From NCBI GenBank assembly GCA_017303995.1, contig JAFLBE010000002.1, positions 62,001 to 126,000 of the forward strand: a stretch of DNA of 64,000 nucleotides. The letters run 5' to 3'. Position 1 is the stretch's first letter. Every line of letters starts with the position of its first letter. Source of the DNA: Bacteroidota bacterium. GTDB taxonomy: Bacteria; Bacteroidota; JABWAT01. The position numbers were made by a program, and so were the translations under genes. Positions 16,715-25,826 of this stretch are shown one piece after another. The notes under the pieces are model-generated. The model was not told where the DNA came from, did not search any database, and worked only from the letters and a program-made list of their open reading frames with translations.

Positions 16715-17092
16715 ATGGCAACAACAAGTTTTCAAAGTCTGATTGTTTGGCAAAAGGCACATGAGTTTGTACTTCTTGTTTACAAAACTACCTCCACCTT
16801 TCCAAAGGAAGAACTATTCGGTTTAACTTCTCAATTTCGTCGGGCTGCAGTTTCAATCCCAGCAAATATTGCTGAAGGGTACAGAAGAAAATCAAAACTT
16901 GAGAAATATCGGTTTTTCAATATTTCTCAGGCGTCAATTGAAGAGTGCAGATATTATTTGATTCTATCCCAGGATTTAGGTTACAGCTCAAATTTGATAG
17001 CATTGAATTTACTGGATGAAGTCAGCAAAATGTTAAATACCTATTCAATAAAGGTTACAGATTCTCTGAACAAGTCATCTGAATCAACTTAA
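16715..17092 (+). CDS. Four-helix-bundle protein (23S rRNA intervening-sequence S23 family)
   Basis: 125 aa. The sequence shows the family hallmarks: SLIVWQKAHEFVLLVY, FGLTSQFRRAAVSIPANIAEGYRR and ASIEECRYYLILSQDLGY. Homologues are encoded in 23S rRNA intervening sequences and, more often, as stand-alone genes; they form pentameric helical bundles related to the retroelement protein bAvd and have no confirmed function. Here the gene interrupts an arginine operon between argJ and argB and is enclosed by complementary arms, an arrangement recalling an rRNA intervening sequence. No catalytic residues are expected. Confidence 0.88.
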   Translation: MATTSFQSLIVWQKAHEFVLLVYKTTSTFPKEELFGLTSQFRRAAVSIPANIAEGYRRKSKLEKYRFFNISQASIEECRYYLILSQDLGYSSNLIALNLLDEVSKMLNTYSIKVTDSLNKSSEST

Positions 17093-17095
17093 TTA

Positions 17096-17128
17096 TTCTA
17101 ACTTCTTCCTTCTATCTTCTAACTTCTT
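17096..17128 (+). repeat. Right arm of imperfect inverted repeat around the four-helix-bundle gene
   Basis: A CTTCTATCTTC-type pyrimidine array, reverse complement of 16665-16697 at 28 of 33 positions. It ends 8 nt before the argB ATG, so a paired stem could affect argB translation. Confidence 0.7.
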
Positions 17129-17135
17129 AATTACT

Positions 17136-17915
17136 ATGCTCAATCTCCTAAAACTCTCTGGAAAAGCCGTTGACGAATTTCTGACCAACCCAATCTGGAT
17201 GGCAGCTGTAAGAAAATTATCGTCTGATGGTAATCAATTGGTTATTGTTCACGGGGCCGGGAAGGAAATCACCAACTGGTGTGCCTTGTTTGGCATTCAA
17301 TCCACTTTTGTTGATGGTCAGCGTGTAACTGATGACGAAACCATGATGGTGGTGTCTGCTGTGCAATCCGGGTGGATCAACGGAAAACTGGTTGCCAAAC
17401 TGAACCATGAAAAAATTGAATCGGTCGGATTAACAGGTTCTGACCGTGGATTGGTCATCGGGGAAATGAATAACCCGAAACTTGGCAGAGTCGGTGTTCC
17501 GGTTGTTTCTGAAAATTCAGGATGGGTGAAAGAGCTGGTGATTTCCGGTGTGGTTCCGGTTTTTTCAAGTTCCTGTTTGGGTGTTGACGGAAAAATGGTA
17601 AACGTAAATGCCGACTGGTTTGCCGGTGCCCTCGCATCAACACTAAAAGCCGATGCCATCTTTTTTATCTCGGATATTCCGGGAGTTTTAATCGAAGGAA
17701 AAGTTCAGCAGGTTCTCACACCGGAATCTATACAAAATGGAATTATTTCAGGTGATATAACCGACGGCATGATTCCGAAACTGAAAAGTTGTGAGCAATT
17801 GCTGGGTCAGGGAGTTGGAAAAGTGTGGATCGGTCCGGGAAATCCGGATGCAATTTTAAATCTTCTCGCCGGAACTCCGGCCGGAACTTGGATTGTGGAG
17901 AATGAAAATGTCTGA
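17136..17915 (+). CDS. argB: Acetylglutamate kinase
   Basis: 259 aa amino-acid-kinase-fold enzyme that phosphorylates N-acetylglutamate. Family marks: VIVHGAGKEI (the usual VHGGGxxI with one Gly replaced by Ala), VDGQRVTDDETM, GLTGSDRGL, VNADWFAGALASTL, and FFISDIPGVL. It is on the short side, as in other Bacteroidota ArgB proteins. The start has no good Shine-Dalgarno site and follows the right arm of the S23 cassette directly. Assignment rests on motifs plus operon context. Confidence 0.9.
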   Translation: MLNLLKLSGKAVDEFLTNPIWMAAVRKLSSDGNQLVIVHGAGKEITNWCALFGIQSTFVDGQRVTDDETMMVVSAVQSGWINGKLVAKLNHEKIESVGLTGSDRGLVIGEMNNPKLGRVGVPVVSENSGWVKELVISGVVPVFSSSCLGVDGKMVNVNADWFAGALASTLKADAIFFISDIPGVLIEGKVQQVLTPESIQNGIISGDITDGMIPKLKSCEQLLGQGVGKVWIGPGNPDAILNLLAGTPAGTWIVENENV

Positions 17916-19077
17916 AAATCATTTACTCGGAAATTATAACCGGTATCCGGTTGAATTTGCCTTCGGTGAAGGCGCCTATCTGTATGATCATCAGGGAAGT
18001 AAATATACCGACTTCCTTTCTGGAATTGCGGTAACCGGTTTTGGTCACGCCCAACCTGATATTACGTCCGCCGTCATGAAACAGCTCAACGGAGTCTGGC
18101 ATACTTCCAATTTGTTTGACTCATCCGGACAAAAAACATTGGCAGCAACTCTGGCTGAAAAATCGGGTCTGGATAAAGTATTTTTCTGCAATTCAGGTAC
18201 AGAAGCCAATGAAGCAGCCATTAAATTTGCCCGGAAATGGGGAAATGGCCGGTATCATATCATCACCGCTTTGGGTGGATTTCATGGCCGGACAATGGGT
18301 GCATTGTCTGCAACCGGTCAGCCAAAACTCTGGAACGGATTTTTCCCGCTGGTTTACGGTTTTACATCGGTTCCCTTTGGCGTTATTGAATCCATTAAAT
18401 CTGCCATTACTCCTCAAACCGTTGCCATCATGCTGGAACCGATTTTAGGCGAAGGTGGAGTTATTGTTCCGCAAAACGGATATCTGAAAGCAGTGAAAGA
18501 ATTATGTGAAGAACACAATCTGCTTTTAATTCTTGATGAAGTTCAAACCGGGATGGGAAGAACGGGAAAGTGGTTTGCCCATCAGCATGACGACATCAAA
18601 CCCGATATTATCACACTTGCGAAGGGCATTGCAAACGGACTTCCGCTTGGAGCCTTAATCTGTTCGGATGACGTTGCTTCGGTTATCAAACCAGGAGATC
18701 ACGGATCAACTTTCGGCGGTAATCCGGTTTCAGTTGCTGCAGCAAATGCAGTCACAGAATTGCTGACTGATGAAGTTCTTGCAGAAAACCTTGAGTTTGG
18801 CGATTATTTCGTCAGCCAATTGACAGAATTAAGTTTGCCAGAAGTTCTGGACATTCGCGGAAAAGGACTCATGATAGGCATTCAGCTTGCAGACGGGATT
18901 TCATCAAAAACCGTTGCGGGTAAATTATTGAATCAGGGAATTGTGGTTGGTACGTCAGGAGATTCGGTAATCAGGGTTTTACCACCGTTTGTTATTTCCA
19001 AATCTGATATTGACCATTTTATTTCCACCTTTTCGGCTGTTTTGGCCGGAGCCGAAGCACAAGGAGTTGCGGTATGA
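17908..19077 (+). CDS. argD: Acetylornithine aminotransferase
   Basis: 389 aa class III PLP aminotransferase that makes N-acetylornithine from the semialdehyde. I choose the ATG at 17908 (MSENHLLGNY), which has GTGGAG 7 nt upstream and overlaps argB by 8 nt. The PLP Lys lies in TLAKGIANGLPLGA, the cofactor region is NSGTEANEAAIKFAR, and ILDEVQTGMGRTG and HGSTFGGNPV are conserved. Confidence 0.94.
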   Translation: MSENHLLGNYNRYPVEFAFGEGAYLYDHQGSKYTDFLSGIAVTGFGHAQPDITSAVMKQLNGVWHTSNLFDSSGQKTLAATLAEKSGLDKVFFCNSGTEANEAAIKFARKWGNGRYHIITALGGFHGRTMGALSATGQPKLWNGFFPLVYGFTSVPFGVIESIKSAITPQTVAIMLEPILGEGGVIVPQNGYLKAVKELCEEHNLLLILDEVQTGMGRTGKWFAHQHDDIKPDIITLAKGIANGLPLGALICSDDVASVIKPGDHGSTFGGNPVSVAAANAVTELLTDEVLAENLEFGDYFVSQLTELSLPEVLDIRGKGLMIGIQLADGISSKTVAGKLLNQGIVVGTSGDSVIRVLPPFVISKSDIDHFISTFSAVLAGAEAQGVAV

Positions 19078-20015
19078 AACATCTTATTGATCTGACTGAA
19101 TGGACAAAACCGGAACTTGAAAAAGTTTTCAATTATGCGCTCGCAATGAAAGCTCATCCGGAAGCTGATTTTAAACCGCTGAAGGGAAAATCGGTTGCCC
19201 TTTATTTTGAAAAACCTTCCTTAAGAACCCGTGTCAGTTTTGATATCGGCATTCAGGAACTCGGCGGAAATACGACTGTAGTTGAACAGTTTATGGCCGG
19301 AATCGGCACCCGGGAATCGGTTCATGATGTAGCGCACACGCTGAATGGTTTTGTAGATGCCATGGTTTGCCGGATGTTTAATCACACCGTTCTTCATGAA
19401 CTGCGTCAGTGGTCAGACATGACAATCATCAATGCCCTGACTGATTTTTCACATCCCTGCCAGATCATGGCCGATGTTCTGACTTTAAAAGAACTGGGTT
19501 TATGGAAAGAAGGACTGGTGATGACCTGGGTGGGTGACCCGAATAATGTGCTTCAATCCTGGCTCGAAATGGCTTTGTTTTATCCGATTACCATCAACAT
19601 TTCAAGTCCGGATATACCAACAGAATTTGAATCCTGGTTTCAGAATCCGGCCATGAAAGATCGTATTTTCTGGATCCACGATCCGAAAGAAGCTGTTTCA
19701 GTTGCAGATATGGTTTATGTGGATACCTGGATTTCGATGGGGCAGGAAGCAGAGGCTGAAGCCAGACTTGAAAAATATAAAGACTATTCAGTGAATAAAG
19801 AGCTTTCTGGATTCATGCCCGAACATGCGGTTATGCTTCACTGTCTTCCGGCTAAAAGAGGTCAGGAAGTTGATGAATACACCATGGAAAAATTCAAATC
19901 AGTGATATTCCGTGAATCAGAAAACCGGCTTCATGTTCAGAAAGCCATTATGGCCTATTTGCTTTCACCAGTGGAAACCGAGGCCTTTTATCAGGAACAT
20001 GCGGTAAAGTACTAG
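19074..20015 (+). CDS. argF: Ornithine carbamoyltransferase
   Basis: 313 aa, coupled to argD by ATGA. Carbamoyl-phosphate site FEKPSLRTRVSFD, ornithine/carbamoyl motif HPCQIMADV and HCLPAKRGQEV are all present. DTWISMGQ carries the SMG loop of true ornithine transcarbamoylases, which argues against the N-acetyl- or N-succinylornithine version found in many Bacteroidota and agrees with the presence of argJ. Confidence 0.93.
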   Translation: MKHLIDLTEWTKPELEKVFNYALAMKAHPEADFKPLKGKSVALYFEKPSLRTRVSFDIGIQELGGNTTVVEQFMAGIGTRESVHDVAHTLNGFVDAMVCRMFNHTVLHELRQWSDMTIINALTDFSHPCQIMADVLTLKELGLWKEGLVMTWVGDPNNVLQSWLEMALFYPITINISSPDIPTEFESWFQNPAMKDRIFWIHDPKEAVSVADMVYVDTWISMGQEAEAEARLEKYKDYSVNKELSGFMPEHAVMLHCLPAKRGQEVDEYTMEKFKSVIFRESENRLHVQKAIMAYLLSPVETEAFYQEHAVKY

Positions 20016-20028
20016 TTGAATTTTAAAA

Positions 20029-20160
20029 TTCCCCTCCTTTTTTAAAGGAGGGGTGTCCCGTCCCGAGAATCGGGATCGGGACGGGGTGGTTTTCTTTTGG
20101 GACTTTAGAAAATAACAGAACCTCCCCCAGCCCCTCCTTTAAAAAGGAGGGGAGTTAGAA
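20029..20160. repeat. Intergenic GC-rich inverted repeat, long copy
   Basis: Starts with the hairpin CCCCTCC-TTTTTTAAA-GGAGGGG, continues with GTGTCCC and an inverted GTCCCG..CGGGAC pair, then GGGGTGGTTTT. A second CCCCTCC..GGAGGGG hairpin (20138-20153) closes the block in opposite orientation. The first half recurs at 22024-22073. It looks like a REP/BIME-type element between argF and argR; no gene is present. Confidence 0.75.
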
Positions 20161-20177
20161 AATAGACCATAAAAAAT

Positions 20178-20645
20178 ATGTCATCAAAACTATTTCGTCA
20201 GAACAAAATCAAAGAAATCCTTCAGCGTCACCAGGTTGACAGTCAGGATGAATTGGTTCATCTCCTGAAGTCAGAAGGAATTGAAATTACACAGGCAACA
20301 CTCAGCCGTGATTTTTCAGATCTGGGTGTCATCCGGGTGAGAACCGAAGAAGGTTCCCGTTATGTGATCAGCCAGCAGGAATCGGGAAGTCAGGTTTCCC
20401 GTTTAATCCGGTATGAAGTTTTAAATGTAGCCAGCAATGAAAATGTAATTGTCGTCAGAACACTTGCCGGCCGTGCGCAGGGCGTCGGACACTTTTTCGA
20501 CCGGCTGAACAAACCCGAAATTCTGGGAACCATCGCCGGTGACGATACCATTCTCATCATTCCAACTTCCATTAACCACATCCCTGGCCTGGTCAAATTC
20601 TTTCATTCTCTGATGGATGAAGGGGAGGAAAGTGGGAAGGCGTAA
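20178..20645 (+). CDS. argR: Arginine repressor
   Basis: 155 aa, the standard ArgR length. The N-terminal winged-helix domain carries ITQATLSRDFSDLGVIRV, and the C-terminal oligomerisation and arginine-binding domain carries RTLAGRAQGVGHFFDRL and EILGTIAGDDTILII (the GxxAGDDT arginine contacts). It lies within the regulon it should control, and ARG-box-like sites precede argC. No clear box is visible directly before argR. Confidence 0.94.
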   Translation: MSSKLFRQNKIKEILQRHQVDSQDELVHLLKSEGIEITQATLSRDFSDLGVIRVRTEEGSRYVISQQESGSQVSRLIRYEVLNVASNENVIVVRTLAGRAQGVGHFFDRLNKPEILGTIAGDDTILIIPTSINHIPGLVKFFHSLMDEGEESGKA

Positions 20646-20745
20646 GGAATTAGGCATAAGGCGTAAGGCATAAGGTTTAAGGGTAAATTTTCAAGGTTAA
20701 ATGGTAAAACTGACTTCTGTCTGCTGACTCCTGACTTCTTTTTTT
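20640..20745. repeat. Word-like short repeats between argR and argG
   Basis: GGCGTAAGG, GGCATAAGG and GGTTTAAGG variants follow one another, then GACTTCTGTCTGCTGACTCCTGACTTC, itself built of CTGACTTC words. No reading frame or terminator is evident; the segment fills most of the 125-bp spacer. Confidence 0.6.
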
Positions 20746-20770
20746 TAATTAATTTAAACAGGAAAAAACT

Positions 20771-21985
20771 ATGAGCAAACCAAAAATCGTCGTTGCCTAT
20801 TCAGGCGGACTTGATACTTCAGTCATGGTTCAGTGGCTGCATGACAAATTTGATGCGGAAATTATCACAGCTTCCGGAGATCTCGGTCAGCGTGAAGACT
20901 GGGCCGCCGTTGAGAAAAAAGCTTATCAGACTGGAGCGTCAAAGGCTTATGTGGTCGATCTCCGTGAAGAATTCATGACTCAGTACGTCTGGCCTGCCCT
21001 TAAAGCCGGTGCTTTGTATGAAGGACTTTACCCAATGGCGACGTCTATCGGTCGTCCTTTGCTGGCAAAAATGCTTGCTGATGTTGCTATTAAAGAAAAT
21101 GCGGACATGGTGGCTCACGGCTGTACCGGAAAAGGAAACGATCAGGTTCGGTTTGAAGTGGGAATCATGACTTTGGCTCCGCACCTAAAAGTTCTGGCTC
21201 CGCTTCGTGACTGGGAATTCAAATCCCGTGAAGAAGAAATTGATTATGCATTGGCGAAGGGAATTCCCGTTTCCGCAACGAAAAAATCGCCGTATTCCTA
21301 CGACGAAAATCTTTGGGGAATGTCGATCGAGTGCGGCGTTCTGGAAGATCCGAAAGTGTCACCTCCTGAAGATGCTTACCAATTAACAAAAAACCCGAAA
21401 GATGCACCAGATCAGGCAGGAGTTGTGACAATCGGATTTGAAGCCGGAATTCCGGTCAGTCTGAACGGAAAAAAACTGGATGCCATTGCCCTGATAACCG
21501 AACTGAACAAAATTACCTCTGAACACGGAATCGGCCGGTTGGATCTGGTTGAAAACCGGGTGGTCGGAATTAAATCCCGTGAAATTTACGAAGCTCCGGG
21601 TGCAACGGTTCTGCATTCTGCTCACAGTGAACTTGAAAGATTGGTTCTCGACAAAGAAACCTTCCGGTATAAAGAGCACGTTTCTCATCAGGTTGCCAAT
21701 CTGATTTATGACGGACTCTGGTTCTCCCCGCTCTTCAAAGCGTTGATGGCTTTTGTGGATTCAACCCAGGAACACGTTTCGGGTGAAGTGACAATCGAAC
21801 TTTTCAAAGGCAGCATCCGGACTTTGGCCAGAACCTCCCCTTACAGTTTGTACAGTGAAACTCTGGCAACTTACACCACTGCTGATAAGTTCAATCACAA
21901 AGCTTCAGAAGGATTCATTGAACTCTTCGGATTGCCGTACAAAGTTCACTCTCAGGTTCATGCGGGAGTGAAAGCGGGAAAATAA
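20771..21985 (+). CDS. argG: Argininosuccinate synthase
   Basis: 404 aa N-type ATP pyrophosphatase that joins citrulline and aspartate. The P-loop is [43 protein letters not shown] and [14 protein letters not shown] are conserved family blocks. The start ATG has CAGGAAAA 6 nt upstream. It is separated from argR by 125 bp and from argH by a repeat-filled 331-bp spacer. Confidence 0.95.
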   Translation: MSKPKIVVAYSGGLDTSVMVQWLHDKFDAEIITASGDLGQREDWAAVEKKAYQTGASKAYVVDLREEFMTQYVWPALKAGALYEGLYPMATSIGRPLLAKMLADVAIKENADMVAHGCTGKGNDQVRFEVGIMTLAPHLKVLAPLRDWEFKSREEEIDYALAKGIPVSATKKSPYSYDENLWGMSIECGVLEDPKVSPPEDAYQLTKNPKDAPDQAGVVTIGFEAGIPVSLNGKKLDAIALITELNKITSEHGIGRLDLVENRVVGIKSREIYEAPGATVLHSAHSELERLVLDKETFRYKEHVSHQVANLIYDGLWFSPLFKALMAFVDSTQEHVSGEVTIELFKGSIRTLARTSPYSLYSETLATYTTADKFNHKASEGFIELFGLPYKVHSQVHAGVKAGK

Positions 21986-22023
21986 AAGGTCACTGGTTAC
22001 GGATTACGGGTCACGGGTATTCA

Positions 22024-22073
22024 AATTCCCCTCCTTTTGTAAAGGAGGGGTGTCCCAACGGGACGGGGTGGTT
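22024..22073. repeat. Intergenic GC-rich inverted repeat, short copy
   Basis: AATTCCCCTCCTTTTGTAAA then GGAGGGGTGTCCC, AACGGGAC and GGGGTGGTTTG: the same order of hairpins as 20029-20095 with a shorter central part. It is preceded by GGTCACTGG..ACGGGTCACGGG words (21989-22019) that are the reverse complement of the CCCGTCA array at 44.3 kb. The next 100 bp (22081-22180, GTCATCCCGAGTG..) hold no gene. Confidence 0.72.
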
Positions 22074-22187
22074 TGAAATTGTCATCCCGAGTGATTTTTC
22101 ACAATGTGAAAAATATTATCGAGGGATGCAGTGCCCCGGTAATTCAGAGAAGTGACGGACGTGGTGATTTTGCATTCCAACTTCTAA

Positions 22188-22226
22188 AAGAACGCCGTCC
22201 CGAACGCCTTCGGGACGGCGTTCTTT
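22188..22226 (+). terminator. Strong hairpin between argG and argH
   Basis: Perfect 17-bp stem AAGAACGCCGTCCCGAA / TTCGGGACGGCGTTCTT with a CGCC loop, flanked by A- and T-rich bases. The T-run is short, so it may act in both directions or serve as an mRNA 3' stabiliser. Confidence 0.75.
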
Positions 22227-22234
22227 GTTAAAGG

Positions 22235-22261
22235 TTGATTCCCATTTCTTTTGTATTTTTG
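22235..22261 (+). promoter_or_regulatory. Candidate promoter of argH
   Basis: TTG at 22235 and TATTTTTG at 22254-22261 (TAnnTTTG match) with 16 nt between, shorter than ideal. It lies after the hairpin and 55 nt before the argH ATG, so argH probably has its own start. Confidence 0.45.
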
Positions 22262-22316
22262 AATTTGCTTTCCATTTAAAATTTAAAATTCAACATTTAA
22301 CCTTCCGAAGGTAACT

Positions 22317-23690
22317 ATGCTCTGGGGTGGTCGTTTTAAGTCTTCAATCAATGAACTGGCAATGAAATTTTCTTCTTCTCTGGATGTGGATATCCGGTTG
22401 ATTGAAGAAGATATTCAGGGTTCCATCGCCCATGTGACCATGCTGGCAGCGGTTGGGATTTTAACGGAATCCGAATCGAAAACAATCCGAGACGGACTTT
22501 CCTCAGTTCTCACAGAATATCAGTCAGGTTCCTGGAAGCCAACTGCTGATTTGTATGAGGATGTGCATTCTGCTGTTGAAACGAGATTAACTGAACTTGT
22601 TGGTTCTGTTGCCGGAAAACTTCACACAGGCCGCAGCCGGAATGATCAGGTTGCCACTGACGTTCGTCTCTGGATGCGTAAAGTCGCTGCAGAAATGATC
22701 CGCCTGAACGAAGACTGGCAGAAATCCCTCCTTAAAAAAGCAGAATCTCATCAAAATACGCTGATGCCCGGTTACACCCATCTTCAACGCGGACAGCCAA
22801 TTTCCCTGGCTTATCATTTACTCGCTTTTGCTGAAATGGCCGAACGGGATATCAACCGCTGGAAAGCCGCTCAGAATGCAGTTTCTCTTTCTCCTCTGGG
22901 AGCTGGGGCATTGGCAGGTTCAACCCTTCCGCTTGACCGAAATCTGACTGCAAAACTTCTTGGATTTGAAGGTCCGACTGCCAATGCACTTGACACAGTT
23001 TCTGACCGGGATTTTATGCTGGATGCACTTCATGCCGTTTCAACCGGGATGATTCACCTCAGTCGCCAGGCAGAGGAACTGGTCTTGTGGTCAACCAAAG
23101 AATGGAATTTTATCCGTCTTGCCGATGAAGTAACAACGGGTTCATCTCTTATGCCACAGAAGAAAAATCCGGACATGGCTGAACTGATTCGTGGAAAATC
23201 AGGAAGAACCACCGGAAACCATGTTGCGTTCCTGACGATGATGAAGGCCTTGCCGCTCAGTTATAACCGGGATCTTCAGGAAGATAAACGCCTTTTATTT
23301 GATTCGATAGATACTTACTCTGATTGCCTTCAATTGATGACGATGATGATTGACGGGATGGAAGTGAAAACAGATCGCTTTCTTGACGATCTGAAACACG
23401 ATTTTTCTCTTGCCACAGACCTTGCTGATTGGCTGGTTGTTCAGGGAATGCCGTTCAGAGAAGCTCATCACCTGGTCGGCAAAGTTGTGCAGTGGTGTGA
23501 AGAAAATGGAAAAACTTTGCCAGAGCTGACATCTACCGATTTGGGACAAATTTCTTCTTCCTTTTCTGATTCAGCCGTTTCTGTTTTGAATCCGTTAACC
23601 TGTCTTGCCAATAAAAAAACAATCGGATCACCAAATCCTGAGTTGGTCGCCGGACAAATTCAAAACTGGAAAAACCGGTTAAAAATGTAA
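22317..23690 (+). CDS. argH: Argininosuccinate lyase
   Basis: 457 aa, the normal length; cleaves argininosuccinate to arginine and fumarate. MLWGGRF at the start, DVHSAVETRL, HTGRSRNDQVATD, PGYTHLQRGQP and the fumarase-superfamily signature GSSLMPQKKNPD are all present. It completes the arginine set. Its last codons overlap a LacI-type palindrome (23684-23701). Confidence 0.96.
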   Translation: MLWGGRFKSSINELAMKFSSSLDVDIRLIEEDIQGSIAHVTMLAAVGILTESESKTIRDGLSSVLTEYQSGSWKPTADLYEDVHSAVETRLTELVGSVAGKLHTGRSRNDQVATDVRLWMRKVAAEMIRLNEDWQKSLLKKAESHQNTLMPGYTHLQRGQPISLAYHLLAFAEMAERDINRWKAAQNAVSLSPLGAGALAGSTLPLDRNLTAKLLGFEGPTANALDTVSDRDFMLDALHAVSTGMIHLSRQAEELVLWSTKEWNFIRLADEVTTGSSLMPQKKNPDMAELIRGKSGRTTGNHVAFLTMMKALPLSYNRDLQEDKRLLFDSIDTYSDCLQLMTMMIDGMEVKTDRFLDDLKHDFSLATDLADWLVVQGMPFREAHHLVGKVVQWCEENGKTLPELTSTDLGQISSSFSDSAVSVLNPLTCLANKKTIGSPNPELVAGQIQNWKNRLKM

Positions 23691-23701
23691 ACCGTTACAT
23701 T
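23684..23701. promoter_or_regulatory. LacI-type palindrome 1
   Basis: AATGTAAACCGTTACATT, an 18-bp near-perfect palindrome overlapping the argH stop codon. It matches the LacI/GalR-family operator core TGTAAACGTTTACA except around the centre. It is 102 bp centre to centre from the second site. Confidence 0.5.
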
Positions 23702-23785
23702 GCACTCATTGACGTTGGAATGCAATTCAATCCACTAGTAGGGTTCATTTAACACGAAAAAAGTGCGATTTTAAGCTGTTTTGGC

Positions 23786-23803
23786 AATGTAAACGTTTAC
23801 ATT
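23786..23803. promoter_or_regulatory. LacI-type palindrome 2
   Basis: AATGTAAACGTTTACATT, a perfect 18-bp palindrome with the classic LacI/GalR core. No LacI-family regulator gene is in the window. It lies about 160 bp before the promoter-like element of the small membrane peptide. Confidence 0.55.
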
Positions 23804-23947
23804 TTCTGTAAGCCCTTTAAAAACAGAATATTAAATAAATAAATATAAAAAGTATTTATACTTTACTTTTTAATCTTTGTAACGGTGTCAAGTAAAAGAA
23901 CATCTGAATTTGTGACCTGTGATAAATACGACTTGATCCTTTTTCCC

Positions 23948-23955
23948 TATCTTTG
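23948..23955 (+). promoter_or_regulatory. -7 element of the small-peptide unit
   Basis: TATCTTTG, exact TAnnTTTG, 32 nt before the peptide ATG. No TTTG is found at the right distance upstream, so activation or a relaxed -33 must be assumed. Confidence 0.4.
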
Positions 23956-23986
23956 TTCAGTATTAAAAACGAATAAAGAGGAATTT

Positions 23987-24067
23987 ATGTCAAGACAAGA
24001 AATCCAGGATCTGGTGCTGGCCTTTGTGTTGATCACATTTAGTTTTGGGCTTTTGTACCTGGTGTAG
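23987..24067 (+). CDS. Putative 26-aa membrane peptide
   Basis: ATG at 23987 behind AGAGGAA (spacing 4 nt); 26 codons then TAG. The peptide has a charged head (MSRQEIQD) and a single hydrophobic helix (LVLAFVLITFSFGLLYLV) reaching the C-terminus. It has a -7 box upstream and a strong terminator 49 nt downstream, so it looks like an independent transcription unit in a 544-bp gap. Small accessory subunits of membrane complexes look like this, but no family is recognised. Confidence 0.45.
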   Translation: MSRQEIQDLVLAFVLITFSFGLLYLV

Positions 24068-24115
24068 GATAGTCAGAGTCCCCACTCACTTTACCTCACC
24101 GCCTTTGAAACAGTA

Positions 24116-24143
24116 AAAACCCGGTCCAAGCCGGGTTTTTTGT
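24116..24143 (+). terminator. Terminator after the small peptide
   Basis: AAAACCCGG, 6-nt loop, CCGGGTTTT followed by T-rich sequence. Typical Rho-independent form. Confidence 0.88.
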
Positions 24144-24168
24144 TTTATCCCGTTTTTGCTTATTTTTG
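24139..24168 (+). promoter_or_regulatory. Bacteroidetes-type promoter of comM
   Basis: TTTG at 24139-24142, 18 nt, TATTTTTG at 24161-24168. The -33 element is part of the T-run of the preceding terminator. It lies 67 nt before the comM ATG. Confidence 0.6.
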
Positions 24169-24234
24169 TGCAACAAAATCCCGATCCCGGGAAAATCATC
24201 ATTCTGAAAAACCCAATTTGTCTATGAGGGCATC

Positions 24235-25764
24235 ATGCTGTCTCAAACTTATTCTGCTGCAACCGTTGGTGTAGATGCCTATATTGTTGAAGTTGAATGT
24301 AATCTGGAAGGTATGCTTCCCCATTTTGTAACTGTCGGTTTACCCGATTCTGCAGTAAAGGAATCGAAGGAACGGGTTGCGGGCGCGATCAAGAATTCCG
24401 GTTTTACTTTCCCGACAAAAAAAGTAACCATTAATCTTGCGCCTGCTGACGTTAGAAAAGAAGGTTCTGGTTTTGATCTGCCGATTGCCATGGGAATCCT
24501 TGCTGCATCGGGTCAGGTAGAATTTCATGAGATGAACAAATTTCTGATGTTGGGTGAGCTTTCACTTGAAGGGAAAATCCGGCCTGTGAAGGGAGTTCTT
24601 CCAATTGCTGTCTCCGCTTTGAAACGGGGTTATCAGGGTGTTTTGGTCCCGGAGGAAAATGTGAACGAAGCTGCGGTTGTTGCCGGTTTGGAAGTTTATC
24701 CGGTTGCCAGTTTACAGGAAGCCGTTGATTTTTTCAATGGAAAGCGGAAAGATCCGCATCAGGTGGATATCGGAAGTTTATTTCAAAGCGGATCAGTTTA
24801 TCACGAAGATTTTGCTGACGTTAAAGGACAGGAAAATGTGAAGCGTGCCATCGAAGTTGCTGCTGCCGGTGGACATAATATCATCATGATCGGACCTCCC
24901 GGAAGCGGTAAAACCATGCTTGCCCGCCGGATTCCAACTATTTTGCCTGCGTTAACGCTTGCCGAAGCCCTTGAATGTACGAAAATCCATTCTGTTTCTG
25001 GATTACTCCCCGAAAAAGCTGCTTTACTGTCTTCAAGACCGTTCCGGTCACCACATCATACGGTTTCAGATGTCGCTTTGGTTGGTGGCGGACATCATCC
25101 CCGGCCGGGAGAAATTTCTCTGGCTCACCACGGTGTTTTATTTCTGGATGAGCTGCCAGAATTTCAACGCAATGCACTTGAAGTGATGCGCCAACCCATG
25201 GAAGACGGCAGGGTTTGTATTTCCCGGGCAACCGTTTCCGTCGATTATCCGGCTCAGTTTATGTTGGTGGCTTCCATGAATCCGTGTCCGTGCGGATATT
25301 ACACCGATCCAAATCATGAGTGTTCCTGCAATCCGAATACGATTCAGCGGTATGTGTCCAAAATTTCAGGTCCGTTGCTTGACCGGATTGATATTCACTG
25401 CGAAGTACCGGCTGTCGGTTACCGTGAATTATCACAAAAAGCCCCGGGTGAGTCGTCTGCTTCTATTCGTGACCGCGTTGTGACGGCACGAAATCTGCAG
25501 CTTCAGCGGTTTCATGGAAAGGCGATTTACTGCAATGCCCAGATGAAATCGAAAGACATCCGGAATTTCTGCAAACTGGATGAGGCCGGACATCAGCTTC
25601 TCAAAATTGCCATGGACAGGATTGGACTTTCTGCCCGTGCCTATGACCGGATTTTAAAAGTGAGCAGAACGATAGCTGATTTGGCAGGATCAGAACATAT
25701 TCGTGCAGAACATTTGTCTGAGGCGATTCAGTACCGTTCGCTGGACAGGAATTTGTTTAATTAA
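24235..25764 (+). CDS. comM: ComM/YifB-type Mg-chelatase-like AAA+ helicase
   Basis: 509 aa. N-terminal Lon-protease-like fold (about 20-170, [15 protein letters not shown]), AAA+ core with Walker [11 protein letters not shown] and Walker [10 protein letters not shown], then the Cys cluster [13 protein letters not shown] and a C-terminal helical domain ([19 protein letters not shown]). ComM is a hexameric helicase that helps branch migration during natural transformation; in other bacteria the role is unclear. The ATG at 24235 has GAGGG 5 nt upstream. Confidence 0.94.
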   Translation: MLSQTYSAATVGVDAYIVEVECNLEGMLPHFVTVGLPDSAVKESKERVAGAIKNSGFTFPTKKVTINLAPADVRKEGSGFDLPIAMGILAASGQVEFHEMNKFLMLGELSLEGKIRPVKGVLPIAVSALKRGYQGVLVPEENVNEAAVVAGLEVYPVASLQEAVDFFNGKRKDPHQVDIGSLFQSGSVYHEDFADVKGQENVKRAIEVAAAGGHNIIMIGPPGSGKTMLARRIPTILPALTLAEALECTKIHSVSGLLPEKAALLSSRPFRSPHHTVSDVALVGGGHHPRPGEISLAHHGVLFLDELPEFQRNALEVMRQPMEDGRVCISRATVSVDYPAQFMLVASMNPCPCGYYTDPNHECSCNPNTIQRYVSKISGPLLDRIDIHCEVPAVGYRELSQKAPGESSASIRDRVVTARNLQLQRFHGKAIYCNAQMKSKDIRNFCKLDEAGHQLLKIAMDRIGLSARAYDRILKVSRTIADLAGSEHIRAEHLSEAIQYRSLDRNLFN

Positions 25765-25826
25765 GAGGGGATGGATTTCAATTGACCTAACACATGGTAT
25801 AACTACCGTTATTTTGGTGATTATTC

